Of a DNA stretch of 64,000 nt, positions 26,625-36,174 are shown one piece after another. The notes under the pieces are model-generated. The model did no database searches, was not told the origin of the DNA, and saw nothing but the letters and a program-made list of their open reading frames with translations. How positions within the stretch are numbered: position 1 is the first letter of the stretch; every line of letters begins with the position of its first letter. The translations under genes were made by a program, and so were the position numbers. The DNA is from Catenovulum sediminis (lineage in GTDB: Bacteria > Pseudomonadota > Gammaproteobacteria > Enterobacterales > Alteromonadaceae): assembly GCF_040270295.1 (NCBI RefSeq), contig NZ_JBELOE010000212.1. One strand, 5' to 3'.

Positions 26625-27531
26625 CTAACACTGTTTTAGCGCCGGCTGCTAATAATTCTTGTGCAGCGGCTTCGCCTATCTGCTGAGCCTCTTCAATCAT
26701 CCCAGATTTTTCAGTATAAAAAACCTTTTTACCATCGACCGATGCTACTAGCCCTCGAAAGAAAAGTTCATTGCCTTTAAATTCAGCAAAACCCGCGATA
26801 GGCACCTGACAACCACCATTGAGCTTGGTGTTAAAAGCACGCTCTGCGGTCAACCTTATTGTCGTATCTTGATCTTTTAGGACAGATAAAATGTTATGTG
26901 TTGCTTGATCACCGGCACGACATTCAATACCAACTGCGCCCTGCCCAACGGCTGGTAACATAACTTCTGTTGGTATGCGATAGCGAATTCTATCTTCCAG
27001 TTTAAGGCGAATGAGACCCGCTGATGCTAAAACAATCGCGTCGTATTGCCCTTCATCAAGCTTTCTTAAGCGGGTTTGTACATTACCGCGCAACCATTTT
27101 ACCTGCAGATCGGGCCGGTGTTTTAGTAGTTGGCACTGGCGGCGTAAACTAGAGGTACCAACCACAGCGCCTTTGGGCAGGTCATCAATGGTTGCATGAT
27201 GATTTGATACAAATGCATCGGTTGGATCTTCTCGTTCGCAAATGACGGATAACGCTAAACCTTCGGGAAACTCCATAGGTACATCTTTCATTGAATGAAC
27301 GGCAATGTCTGCGTCACCTGATAGCATTGCGACTTCTAATTCTTTTACGAAAAGCCCTTTTCCACCAATTTTTGCCAACGGTGTATCTAAAATTTTATCG
27401 CCTTTTGTTTTGATTTTGACTAAGGTTACTTTTAGATCTGGATGGGCTTGTTGTAGTTTTTGTTGTACGTATTCAGCTTGCCATAAGGCCAGTAAGCTGT
27501 CGCGAGTGGCGATTCTTAGGTGTTTGCTCAT
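26602..27531 (-). CDS. hemC: Porphobilinogen deaminase (hydroxymethylbilane synthase)
   Basis: A 309-residue enzyme. The dipyrromethane cofactor-binding cysteine is in LNGGCQVPIAGFAE, and catalytic-cleft motifs HSMKDVPMEFP and GTSSLRRQCQL are intact. It condenses four porphobilinogens into hydroxymethylbilane. It is the first gene of the leftward hemCDXY operon; the upstream region carries the second copy of the composite repeat. Confidence 0.96.
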   Translation of the reverse strand: MSKHLRIATRDSLLALWQAEYVQQKLQQAHPDLKVTLVKIKTKGDKILDTPLAKIGGKGLFVKELEVAMLSGDADIAVHSMKDVPMEFPEGLALSVICEREDPTDAFVSNHHATIDDLPKGAVVGTSSLRRQCQLLKHRPDLQVKWLRGNVQTRLRKLDEGQYDAIVLASAGLIRLKLEDRIRYRIPTEVMLPAVGQGAVGIECRAGDQATHNILSVLKDQDTTIRLTAERAFNTKLNGGCQVPIAGFAEFKGNELFFRGLVASVDGKKVFYTEKSGMIEEAQQIGEAAAQELLAAGAKTVLDEVYGQQ

Positions 27532-27923
27532 AAAGAATTAGCTTTTTTGTTTGCTTTTGATGATTGCTTATCTTAGCCCAAATAGGGCAGTGACCCAAGT
27601 GGTTATGTGTTTTAGCTTCGAGCTACGAGCTACGAGCTACGAGTTTTAAGTTACAAGTTACAAGTTACAAGCAAATAGTGTAGGTCGAGCCTTTAGGCCG
27701 ACAAAAAGCAGCAAGCTACAAGTTTCAAGTAAGTCGTGTAGGTCGGGCCTTTAGGCCGACAAATCGATGCCAAATTTCCTTATGCTGCCGGTCATTGAAC
27801 TATTGAGAAGGTCTTTGGGTCGATAGCTTACACAAAACTTAAATGTTTTTCTTTAAACCCAAAGGTTAAATGGCGCGTTTAAAGACGTGCTAACTCAGCT
27901 TAATCGTTAAAAAGGGCATTTGC
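27532..27923. other. hemC / DUF6279 divergent intergenic region with composite repeat
   Basis: About 390 bases between divergent genes. The repeat at 27614-27761 occupies the middle. The flanks must hold the hemC and lipoprotein promoters; no unambiguous -35/-10 pair was recognised and no coding frame is convincing. Confidence 0.5.
27614..27761. repeat. Second composite repeat: heptamers plus two 25-nt interrupted palindromes
   Basis: In-phase heptamers from 27614 (AGCTTCG, three AGCTACG, AGTTTTA, three AGTTACA) are followed by palindrome copies at 27679-27703 and 27737-27761, with AGCTACA and AGTTTCA units between them. The palindromes match those at 4576-4737 except at the base after GTCG (A and G here, versus C, A and C there). 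The same orientation and order of parts shows a common origin for the two loci. Confidence 0.9.
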
Positions 27924-28766
27924 ATGAAGAAAAAATGGGTTGTTTTGCTTTTTTGTCTCCCCCTAGTGACGGGGTGTAGTTTAACATTTTTATACAACAA
28001 TGCAGATTGGGTCGCTAGTTGGTATCTCGATGATTATGTTGATTTAACGCACGAGCAGAGCGAAATATTTGAGGAGAAATTTGATAGCTGGCACCAATGG
28101 CATCGTACAGAGCAGTTACCACTGTATAAAACTCAGGTCGACGCTTTGCTGGCGCAAATAGAAATGGGCATAAAACCCGATGTATTTAAACAACATATTG
28201 ATCAGGTAGAAACGCACTGGCGCAATTTGTTGTTTAAAATAACGCCTGAACTGAGCGAAATGTTATTGATGTTAAGTGACCGTCAAAAGCGAGAGCTGAT
28301 TGATAACTTACGCGAGAAAAACACCGAAAGACGCGAAGAATGGCTAGCAATGGATGGTACTGAAAGATATGAACAAGCATGGGAGCGTAGAGTCGAGCAA
28401 AATGAAAATTGGTTCGGTACGCTCAATAAAAAACAGCTTAAAGTTTTAAAAATGCAGGGTAGTGAATACGAAAACACTTTTTTAATGTGGCTGGATTATC
28501 GGGACAACTGGATCAATGCGTTTGAGAATGCATTGTTTGTTAAAGAGAAAAATATCCAGCGGGAAGGCTTGCAAAAAGTTTTGGCAACACCTTATTTGTG
28601 GCGAGGAGATGCTCTGCAGCAAGCGCTTGATGTTAACCGGCAAAAGTACAGCGAACATTTTGTTGAAATGTTGGACTTGTTGACTACTAAACAGCATAAA
28701 TTTTTTGTTGCTAAATTAACTGACTACCAGCAAGATTTTCTCGCACTACATCAAAAATATGATTAG
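27924..28766 (+). CDS. DUF6279 family lipoprotein
   Basis: A 280-residue protein with a lipoprotein signal (lipobox VTGCS, Cys18) and the DUF6279 pattern NNADWVASWYLDDYVDLTHEQ directly afterwards, continued by a highly charged helical body rich in Trp and Glu. The function of the family is unknown. The gene is monocistronic, between the repeat region and the convergent gppA gene. Confidence 0.85.
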   Translation: MKKKWVVLLFCLPLVTGCSLTFLYNNADWVASWYLDDYVDLTHEQSEIFEEKFDSWHQWHRTEQLPLYKTQVDALLAQIEMGIKPDVFKQHIDQVETHWRNLLFKITPELSEMLLMLSDRQKRELIDNLREKNTERREEWLAMDGTERYEQAWERRVEQNENWFGTLNKKQLKVLKMQGSEYENTFLMWLDYRDNWINAFENALFVKEKNIQREGLQKVLATPYLWRGDALQQALDVNRQKYSEHFVEMLDLLTTKQHKFFVAKLTDYQQDFLALHQKYD

Positions 28767-28778
28767 TTCGAGAACGCA

Positions 28779-30272
28779 TTAACTAAATGTGAATTTCCAA
28801 CCGGCTTTGCGCTGGTATTCTTGTTCTTGAGTGAGTTCACTTTCCATTAACGGATGGCTTTTTAACCAGTTTGCTTCAAAAATCAGATTCAAGTCATCCA
28901 GTCCGGTACTGCTTAATTTAACTGTGGGTAACACTTCATCTTTACGGCGCATGGTTAAAATAACGGATAAACGCAATATCCGTGTTAACTGCCCAGCTAA
29001 AATTGGACTGGTCATGGTTTGCGCTTTTACTTGTGTTATATCAATATCTTCACGATAGTTGTGTACTATGGCTATCAGTAATTTTCTTTGCGCTAAGCTA
29101 AAACCTGGTATCGCTGTGTTACTTAATATATAAGCCGCGTGTTTGGCGGCAAACTTAAAATCAACCGTTAATCCAACTTCATGTAAAACGGCTGCTGCTT
29201 CTAAAACGGCTCTGCTGTCGTGTTGTTCTAACGCCCAATGAACATGCAATTGGTCAAATAGTTTGAGCGCGGTGTCACGCACCCGATAAGCATGTTCTTT
29301 ATCCAGTCGGTACCTTTCAATAAAACTGCTGAGTGTACGTTGGCGAATATCTTTTTGTTGCAGGCACGGAATCATGCCATAAATAATGCCTTCTCTGAGT
29401 GCCCCCCCTGCGACCACCATATAACTGATGTGCAGGGCTTGAAAAATGGCAATCAAAATGGCTAAGCCACTGACAAAAACAGGGCGTCTTTCTTCTGCTA
29501 AACCCACAATATTGAGATTATCTATATGCCCACATGCAATGGCTGTTTCTTTTAATTTTAATAGCTTATCCAGCGTAATCATTTCGCTGTCGCCTTGCGC
29601 TATTAAAATTTCCTGAATTGCTTGCGGCGTACCTGAAGCGCCTAAACAGGCTTGCCAGCCAAACGCCATGTAAGGCTGCATCTTGCCCGACATTTCAACT
29701 TGAGCAGCGTTGATCGACATTTCAAAATTGCGCAGGTTGATAATATCGTCTTTGAAAAATTTTTTGCGGTAGGTTACACAGCCCATATTTAAGCTATTAA
29801 CCACTTTGGGGGTGAAGCGCTCACCAGCGACCATTTCAGTGCTGGCACCACCAATGTCGATAACGAGTTTTGTTTTTGAAGTGCCTGAGGTATGTGCAAC
29901 ACCAATATAAATCAGCCGAGCTTCTTCTTCGCCACTGATAATATCAACCCGATGATTTAAGATTGATTCGGCGCGTTCTAGAAAGTCAGCTGAATTGGTG
30001 GCTAAACGCAGTGCCGCGGTACCGACAATGCGTACGTTTTTTGCCGGAATATCTTGTAGCCTTTCTGCAAATAGCGATAAACAGTCTAATCCTCTTGCAA
30101 TCGCGGCTTCTTCTAATGCTCCATTTTCCTGTAAACCAGACGCTAACCTGACTTTACGTTTTATTTTGCCTATCGTTTGTACGCTGCCTTCAACGGAGCG
30201 CACAATGAGCATATGGAAACTGTTTGAGCCTAGATCAATAGCTGCATAAATCGGATAGTTCTGCTCTGCCAT
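28779..30272 (-). CDS. gppA: Ppx/GppA phosphatase family protein, probably GppA
   Basis: A 497-residue protein of the ASKHA fold. The N-terminal phosphate motif is YAAIDLGSNSFHMLIV, followed by VIDIGGASTEMV and the C-terminal HD-like region (AAAVLHEVGLTVDF, IVHNYRED). The enzymes hydrolyse pppGpp to ppGpp or degrade polyphosphate. I favour GppA because it lies just downstream of rhlB, next to trxA and rho, the standard gppA position. Exopolyphosphatase activity cannot be excluded from sequence alone. Confidence 0.88.
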   Translation of the reverse strand: MAEQNYPIYAAIDLGSNSFHMLIVRSVEGSVQTIGKIKRKVRLASGLQENGALEEAAIARGLDCLSLFAERLQDIPAKNVRIVGTAALRLATNSADFLERAESILNHRVDIISGEEEARLIYIGVAHTSGTSKTKLVIDIGGASTEMVAGERFTPKVVNSLNMGCVTYRKKFFKDDIINLRNFEMSINAAQVEMSGKMQPYMAFGWQACLGASGTPQAIQEILIAQGDSEMITLDKLLKLKETAIACGHIDNLNIVGLAEERRPVFVSGLAILIAIFQALHISYMVVAGGALREGIIYGMIPCLQQKDIRQRTLSSFIERYRLDKEHAYRVRDTALKLFDQLHVHWALEQHDSRAVLEAAAVLHEVGLTVDFKFAAKHAAYILSNTAIPGFSLAQRKLLIAIVHNYREDIDITQVKAQTMTSPILAGQLTRILRLSVILTMRRKDEVLPTVKLSSTGLDDLNLIFEANWLKSHPLMESELTQEQEYQRKAGWKFTFS

Positions 30273-30286
30273 TCAGGCGTATACTC

Positions 30287-31570
30287 CTAGTTACGACGAC
30301 CTTTGTTATAGTTTCTGTTATTTTCCGTTCGACCATGCTGCATGCGTCTTTTAGCTTGTGGTCTGGGTGGTTTTACATCGTCTAATAATTGCGTTGAGTC
30401 ATATTTAGTGACCGCTATGCTATGGCCGATATATTCTTCGATAGCAGGTAAATTATAGACGTATTTTTCACAAGCGAAACTAATTGCATGCCCCGATTCG
30501 CCTGCACGACCCGTGCGTCCGATACGATGCACGTAATCTTCACAATCGTCCGGTAAATCATAATTAAATACATGCGTGACCAATGGAATATGCAGACCAC
30601 GGGCGGCAACATCCGTCGCGACTAATATATCCAACTGACCATCGGTAAATTTTTGTAAAATGCTCAGGCGTTTTTTCTGAGGTACATCGCCTGTTAATAA
30701 TCCAACTCTATGTTTATCAGCTTTTAACCACTGATAAACGGCTTCACAGCCATGTTTTGTATTGCTAAATACAATTGCTTTGTCTGGCCACTCTTCTTCC
30801 ATTAGGGTTAATAAGAGCAGCATTTTGTCTTCATTTGCCGGATAAAACAGCTCTTCTGTAATCCGCGTATTGGTCATCTGTTCAGGGGCTATATGCACAT
30901 GCGTTGGACTCGACATGTGTTCATAGGCTAATTCTTGTACACGCATAGATAAGGTTGCTGAATACAGCATACTTAATCTTTCACTGGCTGGTGGCATGCG
31001 TCTAAACAAAAAACGAATGTCTTTAATAAAACCTAAATCAAACATGCGATCGGCTTCATCAAGCACGACAGATTCAATTTGACTTAGATTAATAAGACCT
31101 TGCTTATAATAATCTATAATACGTCCGGTGGTGCCAATTACGATATCTGCACCGGCCGCAAGTTGTTCATTTTGGTCTTGGTAACCGTCTCCGCCATAGA
31201 TAAGTGCAAGCTTTAAACCTGTATGTTTAGCAAGTAAAGCTGCGTCTTTATGAATCTGTACAACCAACTCTCGAGTGGGTGCTAAAATAATTGCCCGAAT
31301 ATGGCTGGCAGGTCTATCCTGCGGGGCTTCCCGGCTTAGTAGCTGATTGAAAACAGCGACCAAAAAAGCCATGGTTTTACCCGTTCCGGTTTGCGCTTGG
31401 CCGGCAACATCGCCACCTTTTAACGCGATTGGAAGACTCTGTGCCTGTATCGGTGTACAGTGTTTGTAATTCGCCTCTTTCAGGGCTTGTTGAACCTTTG
31501 CATGCATGGGTAATGATGCAAATTCAACTTCTGATAAATGTGTTTGTATTGTCATAGTATGATCAAGCAT
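30287..31570 (-). CDS. rhlB: ATP-dependent RNA helicase RhlB
   Basis: A 427-residue DEAD-box helicase with Q motif, AQTGTGKT (motif I), PTRELVVQIH, DEADRMFDLGF (motif II), SAT, and HRIGRTGRAGESG (motif VI). The C-terminus is basic and Arg/Asn-rich (KRRMQHGRTENNRNYNKGRR), as expected for the RNA-binding tail. RhlB is the helicase of the RNA degradosome. The Met five codons later (31555) aligns better with E. coli RhlB, and neither start has a clear ribosome-binding site. It is divergent from trxA. Confidence 0.93.
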   Translation of the reverse strand: MLDHTMTIQTHLSEVEFASLPMHAKVQQALKEANYKHCTPIQAQSLPIALKGGDVAGQAQTGTGKTMAFLVAVFNQLLSREAPQDRPASHIRAIILAPTRELVVQIHKDAALLAKHTGLKLALIYGGDGYQDQNEQLAAGADIVIGTTGRIIDYYKQGLINLSQIESVVLDEADRMFDLGFIKDIRFLFRRMPPASERLSMLYSATLSMRVQELAYEHMSSPTHVHIAPEQMTNTRITEELFYPANEDKMLLLLTLMEEEWPDKAIVFSNTKHGCEAVYQWLKADKHRVGLLTGDVPQKKRLSILQKFTDGQLDILVATDVAARGLHIPLVTHVFNYDLPDDCEDYVHRIGRTGRAGESGHAISFACEKYVYNLPAIEEYIGHSIAVTKYDSTQLLDDVKPPRPQAKRRMQHGRTENNRNYNKGRRN

Positions 31571-31662
31571 AGCAGTTTAAGCTTGCAAAAAGAATCTGAA
31601 TGGATTAAAAAAACAGTCTGTTTTATTCTCATCGGCTTAGGCCGTAATATTTGGAGAAATTA

Positions 31663-31992
31663 ATGAGCTCTGATGCCATTTTAACTTTATCTGACACAAG
31701 TTTTGAGTCTGATGTAATCAATGCTGAAAAACCAGTACTAGTCGATTTCTGGGCCGAATGGTGTGGTCCGTGCAAAATGATTGCACCTATTTTAGATGAA
31801 GTTGCAACTGAGTATGAAGGCAAAGTCACTGTTGGTAAATTAAATATTGACCAAAATAACGCTTCACCTGCTAAATATGGTGTTCGTGGTATCCCGACAC
31901 TATTGTTATTTAAATCGGGTAGCGTTGCGGCTACTAAAGTGGGTGCGCTTTCTAAAACTCAACTTAAACAATGGTTAGATGAAAATCTATAA
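31663..31992 (+). CDS. trxA: Thioredoxin 1
   Basis: A 109-residue thioredoxin with the active site WAEWCGPCKMIAP, the cis-proline motif VRGIPTLLLF, and a normal C-terminus. The start at 31663 is fixed by a GGAGAAA ribosome-binding site seven bases upstream and by family length; a TTG four codons earlier would put the binding site inside the gene. It is followed by a strong terminator and then rho, the conserved trxA-rho order. Confidence 0.97.
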   Translation: MSSDAILTLSDTSFESDVINAEKPVLVDFWAEWCGPCKMIAPILDEVATEYEGKVTVGKLNIDQNNASPAKYGVRGIPTLLLFKSGSVAATKVGALSKTQLKQWLDENL

Positions 31993-32010
31993 TTCATAAG
32001 ATTTAATTAT

Positions 32011-32039
32011 AAAGAAGCTCTGAAAAGAGCTTCTTTTTT
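32011..32039 (+). terminator. Rho-independent terminator after trxA
   Basis: AAAGAAGCTC, loop TGAAAA, GAGCTTCTTT, then T-tract. The stem is perfect over ten base pairs. The 137 bases from here to rho form the rho leader. Confidence 0.9.
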
Positions 32040-32176
32040 CTGGATCTATCCTTAATTAAGTGCTAACTTTGTCTGAGTTGTTGCTTAATTCAAGCCAACA
32101 CCCTTTATTTTTTCCCAATTTAATCAAATCAAGCATGAACTGTTTCAGCCAGTCTCTGAGATAAGAACCCACCAAT

Positions 32177-33445
32177 ATGAATTTAACGGAACTCAAAAAC
32201 AAACCGATTAACGAACTTGTCAAACTTGCAGAGTCAATGGGACTCGACAATATGGCTCGTTTACGCAAACAAGATATCATTTTTGCAATCTTGAAAAAGC
32301 ACGCTAAAAGTGGTGAAGACATTTTTGGTGATGGTGTACTAGAAATATTGCAAGACGGCTTTGGATTCCTGCGCTCAGCAGATTCATCTTTCTTAGCTGG
32401 TCCTGATGATATCTATGTATCACCTTCACAAATCAGACGTTTTAATTTAAGAACGGGTGATTCCCTTGCGGGTAAAATTCGTCCACCAAAAGAAGGTGAA
32501 CGTTATTTTGCATTATTAAAGATTAACGAAGTTAACTTTGATAAACCTGAAAACTCGCGTAATAAAATATTATTTGAAAACTTAACGCCTTTGCATGCCA
32601 ATGAAAGATTGCGCATGGAACGGGGGAATGGTAGCACCGAAGATATTACCGCGCGTGTGCTGGATTTAGCATCCCCTATTGGTAAAGGTCAGCGCGCGTT
32701 AGTTGTTGCACCACCTAAAGCCGGTAAAACCATGTTGCTGCAAAATATTGCACAATCTATTTCGTGGAACCACCCAGACTGCGTGTTAATGGTATTGCTG
32801 ATTGATGAACGTCCGGAAGAGGTAACCGAAATGCAACGTTTGGTTAAAGGTGAAGTAGTTGCTTCAACCTTTGATGAGCCTGCCAGTCGTCACGTTCAGG
32901 TTGCTGAAATGGTGATTGAAAAAGCGAAACGTTTGGTCGAGCATAAAAAAGACGTGGTGATATTATTAGATTCAATCACTCGTTTAGCGCGCGCTTACAA
33001 TACTGTCATTCCTTCATCGGGCAAAGTATTAACCGGTGGTGTGGATGCAAATGCATTACATAAACCTAAGCGTTTTTTTGGTGCTGCACGAAATGTTGAA
33101 GAAGGTGGTAGTTTAACCATTATCGCAACTGCCTTGATTGATACCGGCTCAAAAATGGATGAAGTTATCTATGAAGAGTTTAAAGGTACAGGTAACTCTG
33201 AAATTCACTTAAACCGTAAGATAGCTGAAAAACGCGTCTTCCCAGCAATTGATATTAATCGTTCTGGTACACGTCGTGAAGAGTTGCTGACAACGACAGA
33301 CGAATTACAGAAAATGTGGATATTGCGTAAAATTGTTCATGACATGTCAGAAATTGATGCGATGGAATTTTTAATCGATAAGTTAGGCATGACTAAAACG
33401 AACGATGAATTTTTCGATGCAATGAAACGTCAAAAAGGTAGCTAA
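32177..33445 (+). CDS. rho: Transcription termination factor Rho
   Basis: A 422-residue hexameric RNA helicase. Visible are the N-terminal Rho_N helices (MNLTELKNKPINELVKLAE), the RNA-binding cold-shock-like domain (GVLEILQDGFGFLRS, DDIYVSPSQIRRFNLRTGD), Walker A PPKAGKTML, the Q-loop region TDELQKMWILRK and the catalytic RSGTRREELL arginine stretch. Length matches E. coli (419). No separate rhoL leader peptide was recognised in the short leader. Confidence 0.98.
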   Translation: MNLTELKNKPINELVKLAESMGLDNMARLRKQDIIFAILKKHAKSGEDIFGDGVLEILQDGFGFLRSADSSFLAGPDDIYVSPSQIRRFNLRTGDSLAGKIRPPKEGERYFALLKINEVNFDKPENSRNKILFENLTPLHANERLRMERGNGSTEDITARVLDLASPIGKGQRALVVAPPKAGKTMLLQNIAQSISWNHPDCVLMVLLIDERPEEVTEMQRLVKGEVVASTFDEPASRHVQVAEMVIEKAKRLVEHKKDVVILLDSITRLARAYNTVIPSSGKVLTGGVDANALHKPKRFFGAARNVEEGGSLTIIATALIDTGSKMDEVIYEEFKGTGNSEIHLNRKIAEKRVFPAIDINRSGTRREELLTTTDELQKMWILRKIVHDMSEIDAMEFLIDKLGMTKTNDEFFDAMKRQKGS

Positions 33446-33495
33446 ACTGACCTGAGTTAATTAACTCGGTTACTGCTAACTTGCGTAAAGCTTAT

Positions 33496-33534
33496 AAACC
33501 GTTGCTGAGTGATAAACTTTGCAACGGTTTTTTT
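33496..33534 (+). terminator. Rho-independent terminator after rho
   Basis: Arms AAACCGTTGC (33496-33505) and GCAACGGTTT (33521-33530) precede a T-tract. Confidence 0.9.
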
Positions 33535-33620
33535 AATTCTATTCTAATTCTCATTGTACAAAGCATTGGCTTTGTGTTTAATTTGAAAGCATTAACGAAT
33601 CTTTTATTTATAAGCACCTT

Positions 33621-35579
33621 ATGTCGCTCAAATTTACCTACTTGCAACCGATAGACAGAATCAAATATTTTGTAGAAAGACAGTTAGTGAAAGGTGCAGG
33701 CTATCAGTTGTTTGTTATCGTGGCTTGCATTGCTTTAGTCTCTTTGATCGGTGGCATGTTATTAACGCCGATTAGCACGCAAGAACAATCTTTAGCGGAT
33801 GATATTTGGTGGGCCTTTTTGCGCCTGACTGATCCCGGTTATTTAGGGGATGACGAAGGTGCATGGCGGCGTATCGTTTCGACCATTTTAACCATATGTG
33901 GTTATGTTTTATTTATGGGTACCTTGGTTGCCATTATGACCCGCTGGTTAATCGCTTTTATGGAAAAATTAGAGCAAGGATTAACCCCTGTTTCTGTCAA
34001 AGACCATATTGTTTTGCTGGGCATGAGCAGCCGAACTGTTCCGATTATTCGGGAATTACTGGGCGTTGAAGCAAATCTAAATGTGCATAAAAAACACTAT
34101 AACGGCAAAATGCCGACCATTATATTGTTAGCCGAAGAAGTGAATGCAATTGTCCATCAGCAGTTACTTGCTGAAATTGCATTACCGCATAAATTGGCAA
34201 GGCAGGTTATTTTACGCTCGGGTAAAGCTTTGCAATCTGAAGCGCTTCACAGAGTGGCATGTTTAGACGCATCTTCAGTAATTTTAACCAACCAATATCA
34301 ACGTACAGATTCTTTAGTCACAACTGACGTTGAAACCATTAAGTCGTTATTAACGATAAATGTATTGGCGCAAAATACCGGCCATTTTCCGAGGTTAGTC
34401 GTTGAGCTTGATGACGTTAGACACACAAAGCTGGCAAAAAAATCTTATCAAGGGCAGGCCAATGTGGTTGTGACGGATGAAACCATTAGCCGTTTAATGG
34501 CGCAATGTGCAGTCGCGCCGAATTTATTAAAAGTTTATACCCACCTTTTAAACGCCAGCAGTAAAGGGCGATTTTTCTTAAAAGAAGCAGATGAACATCA
34601 GGGCAAAACGGTTGCTGAAGCTAAACTATTTCATTCAAGCGCTATTTTAGTCGGTTATATTGACCCTCAAAACCAACAGTTTTATTTAGCGCTAGGTGAG
34701 CATGCCAAACATAAAATTGTTGCCGATGATATTTTGGTGTTCATCGCCTCAAATTACAATCAATTGCAAAGCCGTCAATCACCTGTCAGGCAGTTGGCAT
34801 ATGCGAAAAGTGAAAAAGGGAAAACCGTTGCAACCCAGCATAATAACGGCCGTAAAAAGCTACTGCTATTGGGCTGGAACAGGCGCGTACCAAATATTAT
34901 TCACGAGCTGGATGACTATCAAAATGAATCTTTTGACGTCACCCTAGTTTCTACATTTTCGGCGCAGATCCGTCAACAGGAAATTGCCAAACTGGGTCGT
35001 TTTAGCAACCGTATCAATATTAGTTTGCAAGAAGCAGACTATATGATGGAAGCTGAAATCAGGCAATTTAAGCCAGAAGAGCAAGACATTATCTTACTGG
35101 TTTATAGCGACAGGTTAGATTCTGCCGATGAAGCAGATGCCCGGGTATTAGTGGGTGCTATGGTGCTGGATGAAATTTTAGATAACTATAGTAAAAAGCC
35201 ACATGTCTTGATTGAATTAAGCGATCCGGCAAATGAAAACTTTTTAGATCAAGCCAGCACAGATACTTTTATAACGCCGTTGTTAATGAGCCATTTATTA
35301 TCACAAATTGCCCTGATGCCCGAAAATCAAATATTGTTTGATACATTAACCAAAGCCGATGGCATTCAAATTTATTTGCGTTCACTAAAAGACTACAGCG
35401 ACAAAGAAATGTTAAAGTCGATAGATGTTGCTCAGTTAGTTGAAGCGCATGGTGAGATATTTTTAGGCGTGTTTAACGGCAATTCAGCTGAACACCCTGT
35501 ACAGCTGAATTTACCGCCAGAGCAGCGCATTTCAACTTTAGCAAACGACTTATTGATTGTAATTGGTAATGGCTTGTAG
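33621..35579 (+). CDS. CASTOR/POLLUX-type ion-channel protein with RCK/TrkA-N domains
   Basis: A 652-residue membrane protein. Two transmembrane helices (about 28-50 and 88-115) surround a short pore-like loop (WWAFLRLTDPGYLGDDEG). The cytoplasmic part has two NAD-binding-like RCK domains, the first starting DHIVLLGMSSRTVPIIREL and the second KLLLLGWNRRVPNIIHEL. This is the arrangement of bacterial relatives of the plant CASTOR/POLLUX channels. Ion selectivity and ligand cannot be deduced; a role in potassium or calcium flux is inference. Monocistronic, followed by tRNA-Arg. Confidence 0.88.
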   Translation: MSLKFTYLQPIDRIKYFVERQLVKGAGYQLFVIVACIALVSLIGGMLLTPISTQEQSLADDIWWAFLRLTDPGYLGDDEGAWRRIVSTILTICGYVLFMGTLVAIMTRWLIAFMEKLEQGLTPVSVKDHIVLLGMSSRTVPIIRELLGVEANLNVHKKHYNGKMPTIILLAEEVNAIVHQQLLAEIALPHKLARQVILRSGKALQSEALHRVACLDASSVILTNQYQRTDSLVTTDVETIKSLLTINVLAQNTGHFPRLVVELDDVRHTKLAKKSYQGQANVVVTDETISRLMAQCAVAPNLLKVYTHLLNASSKGRFFLKEADEHQGKTVAEAKLFHSSAILVGYIDPQNQQFYLALGEHAKHKIVADDILVFIASNYNQLQSRQSPVRQLAYAKSEKGKTVATQHNNGRKKLLLLGWNRRVPNIIHELDDYQNESFDVTLVSTFSAQIRQQEIAKLGRFSNRINISLQEADYMMEAEIRQFKPEEQDIILLVYSDRLDSADEADARVLVGAMVLDEILDNYSKKPHVLIELSDPANENFLDQASTDTFITPLLMSHLLSQIALMPENQILFDTLTKADGIQIYLRSLKDYSDKEMLKSIDVAQLVEAHGEIFLGVFNGNSAEHPVQLNLPPEQRISTLANDLLIVIGNGL

Positions 35580-35662
35580 AAAAAATAAGCATTCGAACAG
35601 ACATTTTCAAAAATAACTGGCATCTTTTATTTAGATGGATAGAATCAGTAGTCCAACATTGC

Positions 35663-35739
35663 GCGTCTGTAGCTCAGCTGGATAGAGTAGGTGGCTTCGA
35701 ACCACTTGGTCGGGAGTTCGAATCTCTCCAGGCGCGCCA
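35663..35739 (+). tRNA. tRNA-Arg (anticodon UCG)
   Basis: A 77-nt cloverleaf: acceptor GCGTCTG/CAGGCGC with one G-T pair, D stem GCTC/GAGT, anticodon stem GGTGG/CCACT with loop CTTCGAA (anticodon TCG, reading CGA), variable loop TGGTC, T stem GGGAG/CTCTC with TTCGAAT loop, discriminator G and encoded CCA. It marks the left border of the accessory region; no duplicated 3' end (attachment repeat) was found to its right. Confidence 0.95.
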
Positions 35740-35890
35740 TTTCTTTTTTATTTCATTGATTTTAAAGACGCTAAGTCGATTTTTGGTTTTTGCTATCCAA
35801 TTTGAGCACCGGACAAAGCTGACCTCAAACTAGCCACAAAGCTTGATACCGTGCCAATACCACCATCCAACCTCTGGTACGGAGCATAAA
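35740..35890. other. Non-coding stretch right of tRNA-Arg
   Basis: A T-rich tail follows the tRNA (possible terminator without a clear stem). The rest shows no open frame, but it may be decayed transposase sequence, since recognisable fragments start just after it. Confidence 0.35.
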
Positions 35891-36113
35891 TATGCACCGA
35901 CTTTTTTAAGTAAACGTAAGTTCGTGCCTGAAACTTACAACACGCATTATGTTGGTGATATTACCTACAAATAATATTAGTTTTATTAACCATGAATCTG
36001 CTGTGTGTGAAGTTGAAAAATATATTGCTTTTTATCACTACAAAAGAAGGCATTCTGCACTGGGTTATATGACACCACACCAGAAGTATATTGAAATGAA
36101 AAATGCCGCTTAG
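35891..36113 (+). pseudogene. Remnant of IS3-family transposase OrfB (DDE integrase core)
   Basis: Two fragments of an IS3-type OrfB are present in different frames. The first (35891-35974) reads KRKFVPETYNTHYVGDITY, matching the conserved segment before and around the first catalytic Asp. The second (35988-36113) reads EKYIAFYHYKRRHSALGYM and ends MKNAA-stop, the conserved C-terminus after the catalytic Glu region. The roughly 100 residues between, including the second Asp and the Glu, are missing and the frames differ by one base, so the gene is dead. No complete terminal repeats were found. Confidence 0.85.
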
Positions 36114-36174
36114 AATTTCTACAGTAAAAGTTGACCATTACGATTCAGCTGCAACTTAAATTAGAGCCAGATTC

